Source of the DNA: Bolinopsis microptera
Lineage: Eukaryota > Ctenophora > Tentaculata > Lobata > Bolinopsidae
Assembly: GCF_026151205.1 (NCBI RefSeq)
Contig: NC_087082.1
Coordinates: 3,500,001 to 3,564,000, forward strand
Direction: 5' to 3'
DNA: 64,000 nucleotides
Shown here one piece after another: positions 63,610 to 64,000 of the stretch (positions are counted from its first letter, which is position 1; every line of letters begins with the position of its first letter). Both the position numbers and the translations under genes were made by a program. The notes beneath the pieces were generated by a model, which was not told where the DNA came from, did no database searches, and saw only the letters and a list, made by a program, of their open reading frames with translations.

Positions 63610-64000
63610 TTATCGATAAAGTTTTTCAAGTTCATCTGGTGACATTTTGAAAAGGTAAGTTTTTAGAAAAGTTTTAAAACATTCCAGAGATTGAGCAGAG
63701 GTGATGGTAACAGGCAGACGATTGTAGATCTTTGGAGCCACTACAGAGAAGCTACGCTCACCAAACTTTGAATTACAAGAAGGAACAATAAGCTTCAATG
63801 AGTGACCATGATGAGCATACTTGAACATGTCCTGCAGATAAATTGGTGCCAATCCTAACAGTGACTTGTGAGATAGTAATAAGATTTTGAAGACAATCCT
63901 TTTCTTTACATCTAACCAGTGAAGCTTTATCAGGTCATCATCAAGATGGTCATGTTTATATTTACCAGTGACAGCTTTTGCAGCAGCATTCTGAAGTAAC
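63610..64000 (-). mobile_element. 3' end of a non-LTR retrotransposon reverse-transcriptase ORF
   Basis: Minus-strand frame, open from the window edge to a stop near 63610. It contains the usual end of LINE ORF2: LLQNAAAKAVTG, IKLHWLDVKKRIVFKI, GLAPIYLQDM, then FGERSFSVVAPKIYNRLP and a final FKTFLKTYLF. The catalytic core lies outside the window. The family (CR1/L2/Jockey-like) cannot be decided from this part. Confidence 0.88.

Overview
The window is AT-rich animal nuclear DNA. Genes are split by many GT-AG introns, and most of the rest is repeats and small transposons. The two large conserved genes (TOPBP1, THOC2), an Rh-type ammonium transporter, a rhodopsin-class GPCR, Penelope-like and non-LTR retroelement fragments and TTAGGG-type repeats all point to a metazoan. 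A lectin-like pseudogene and a MACPF/Hint protein lean towards a cnidarian or another early-branching or marine invertebrate; that placement is inference and I cannot name a species. Layout, left to right. 1-1183: tail of a Penelope-like retroelement, frameshifted. 1184-7816: no recognisable gene; holds a GC-rich hAT-like MITE (2379-2510), a family D copy (4792-4882) and small repeats. 7817-12133 (minus): a complete 13-exon Rh-type ammonium transporter of 497 aa. 12134-18607: no recognised gene, but a 260-bp (CT)n tract and a 600-bp heptamer satellite. 18608-26149: a nest of short hairpin-rich transposons (families A to E), many with intact 8-9 bp target-site duplications (TSDs), some inserted into each other; it ends in three near-identical 1539-bp tandem units. 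26625-48347 (minus): TOPBP1 in 29 exons. Its introns contain a hAT element (29211-30400), a 3.9-kb 58-bp minisatellite and an intronless GPCR gene on the opposite strand (39045-40106). 48822 to beyond 61856 (minus): the last 17 exons of THOC2. Its 6.9-kb intron contains an intronless plus-strand gene (53300-56239) for a 979-aa protein that joins a P-loop GTPase, a MACPF pore-forming fold and a hedgehog-type Hint autoprocessing domain. 62123-63404 is a TA-flanked inverted-repeat element with telomere-like repeats in one end, and 63610-64000 is a non-LTR retrotransposon remnant.

How the genes relate. TOPBP1 (replication checkpoint scaffold, ATR activation) and THOC2 (THO/TREX mRNA export) lie on the same strand, with only 474 bp between the THOC2 stop and the TOPBP1 start. 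Both host an intronless gene on the opposite strand. I derived exon coordinates by matching reading-frame homology to GT-AG splice sites and checking intron phase across each gene. The phases fit throughout except at three places, each of which is one nucleotide short: TOPBP1 exons 8 and 19 and the last THOC2 exon. These may be assembly errors or real lesions.

The best candidate for an undescribed system is the GTPase-MACPF-Hint protein: a soluble GTP-binding pore-former family member with a C-terminal domain expected to cut itself off, possibly leaving a lipid on the pore-forming part. The second is the self-nesting MITE cluster, whose insertion order can be read directly from the sequence.
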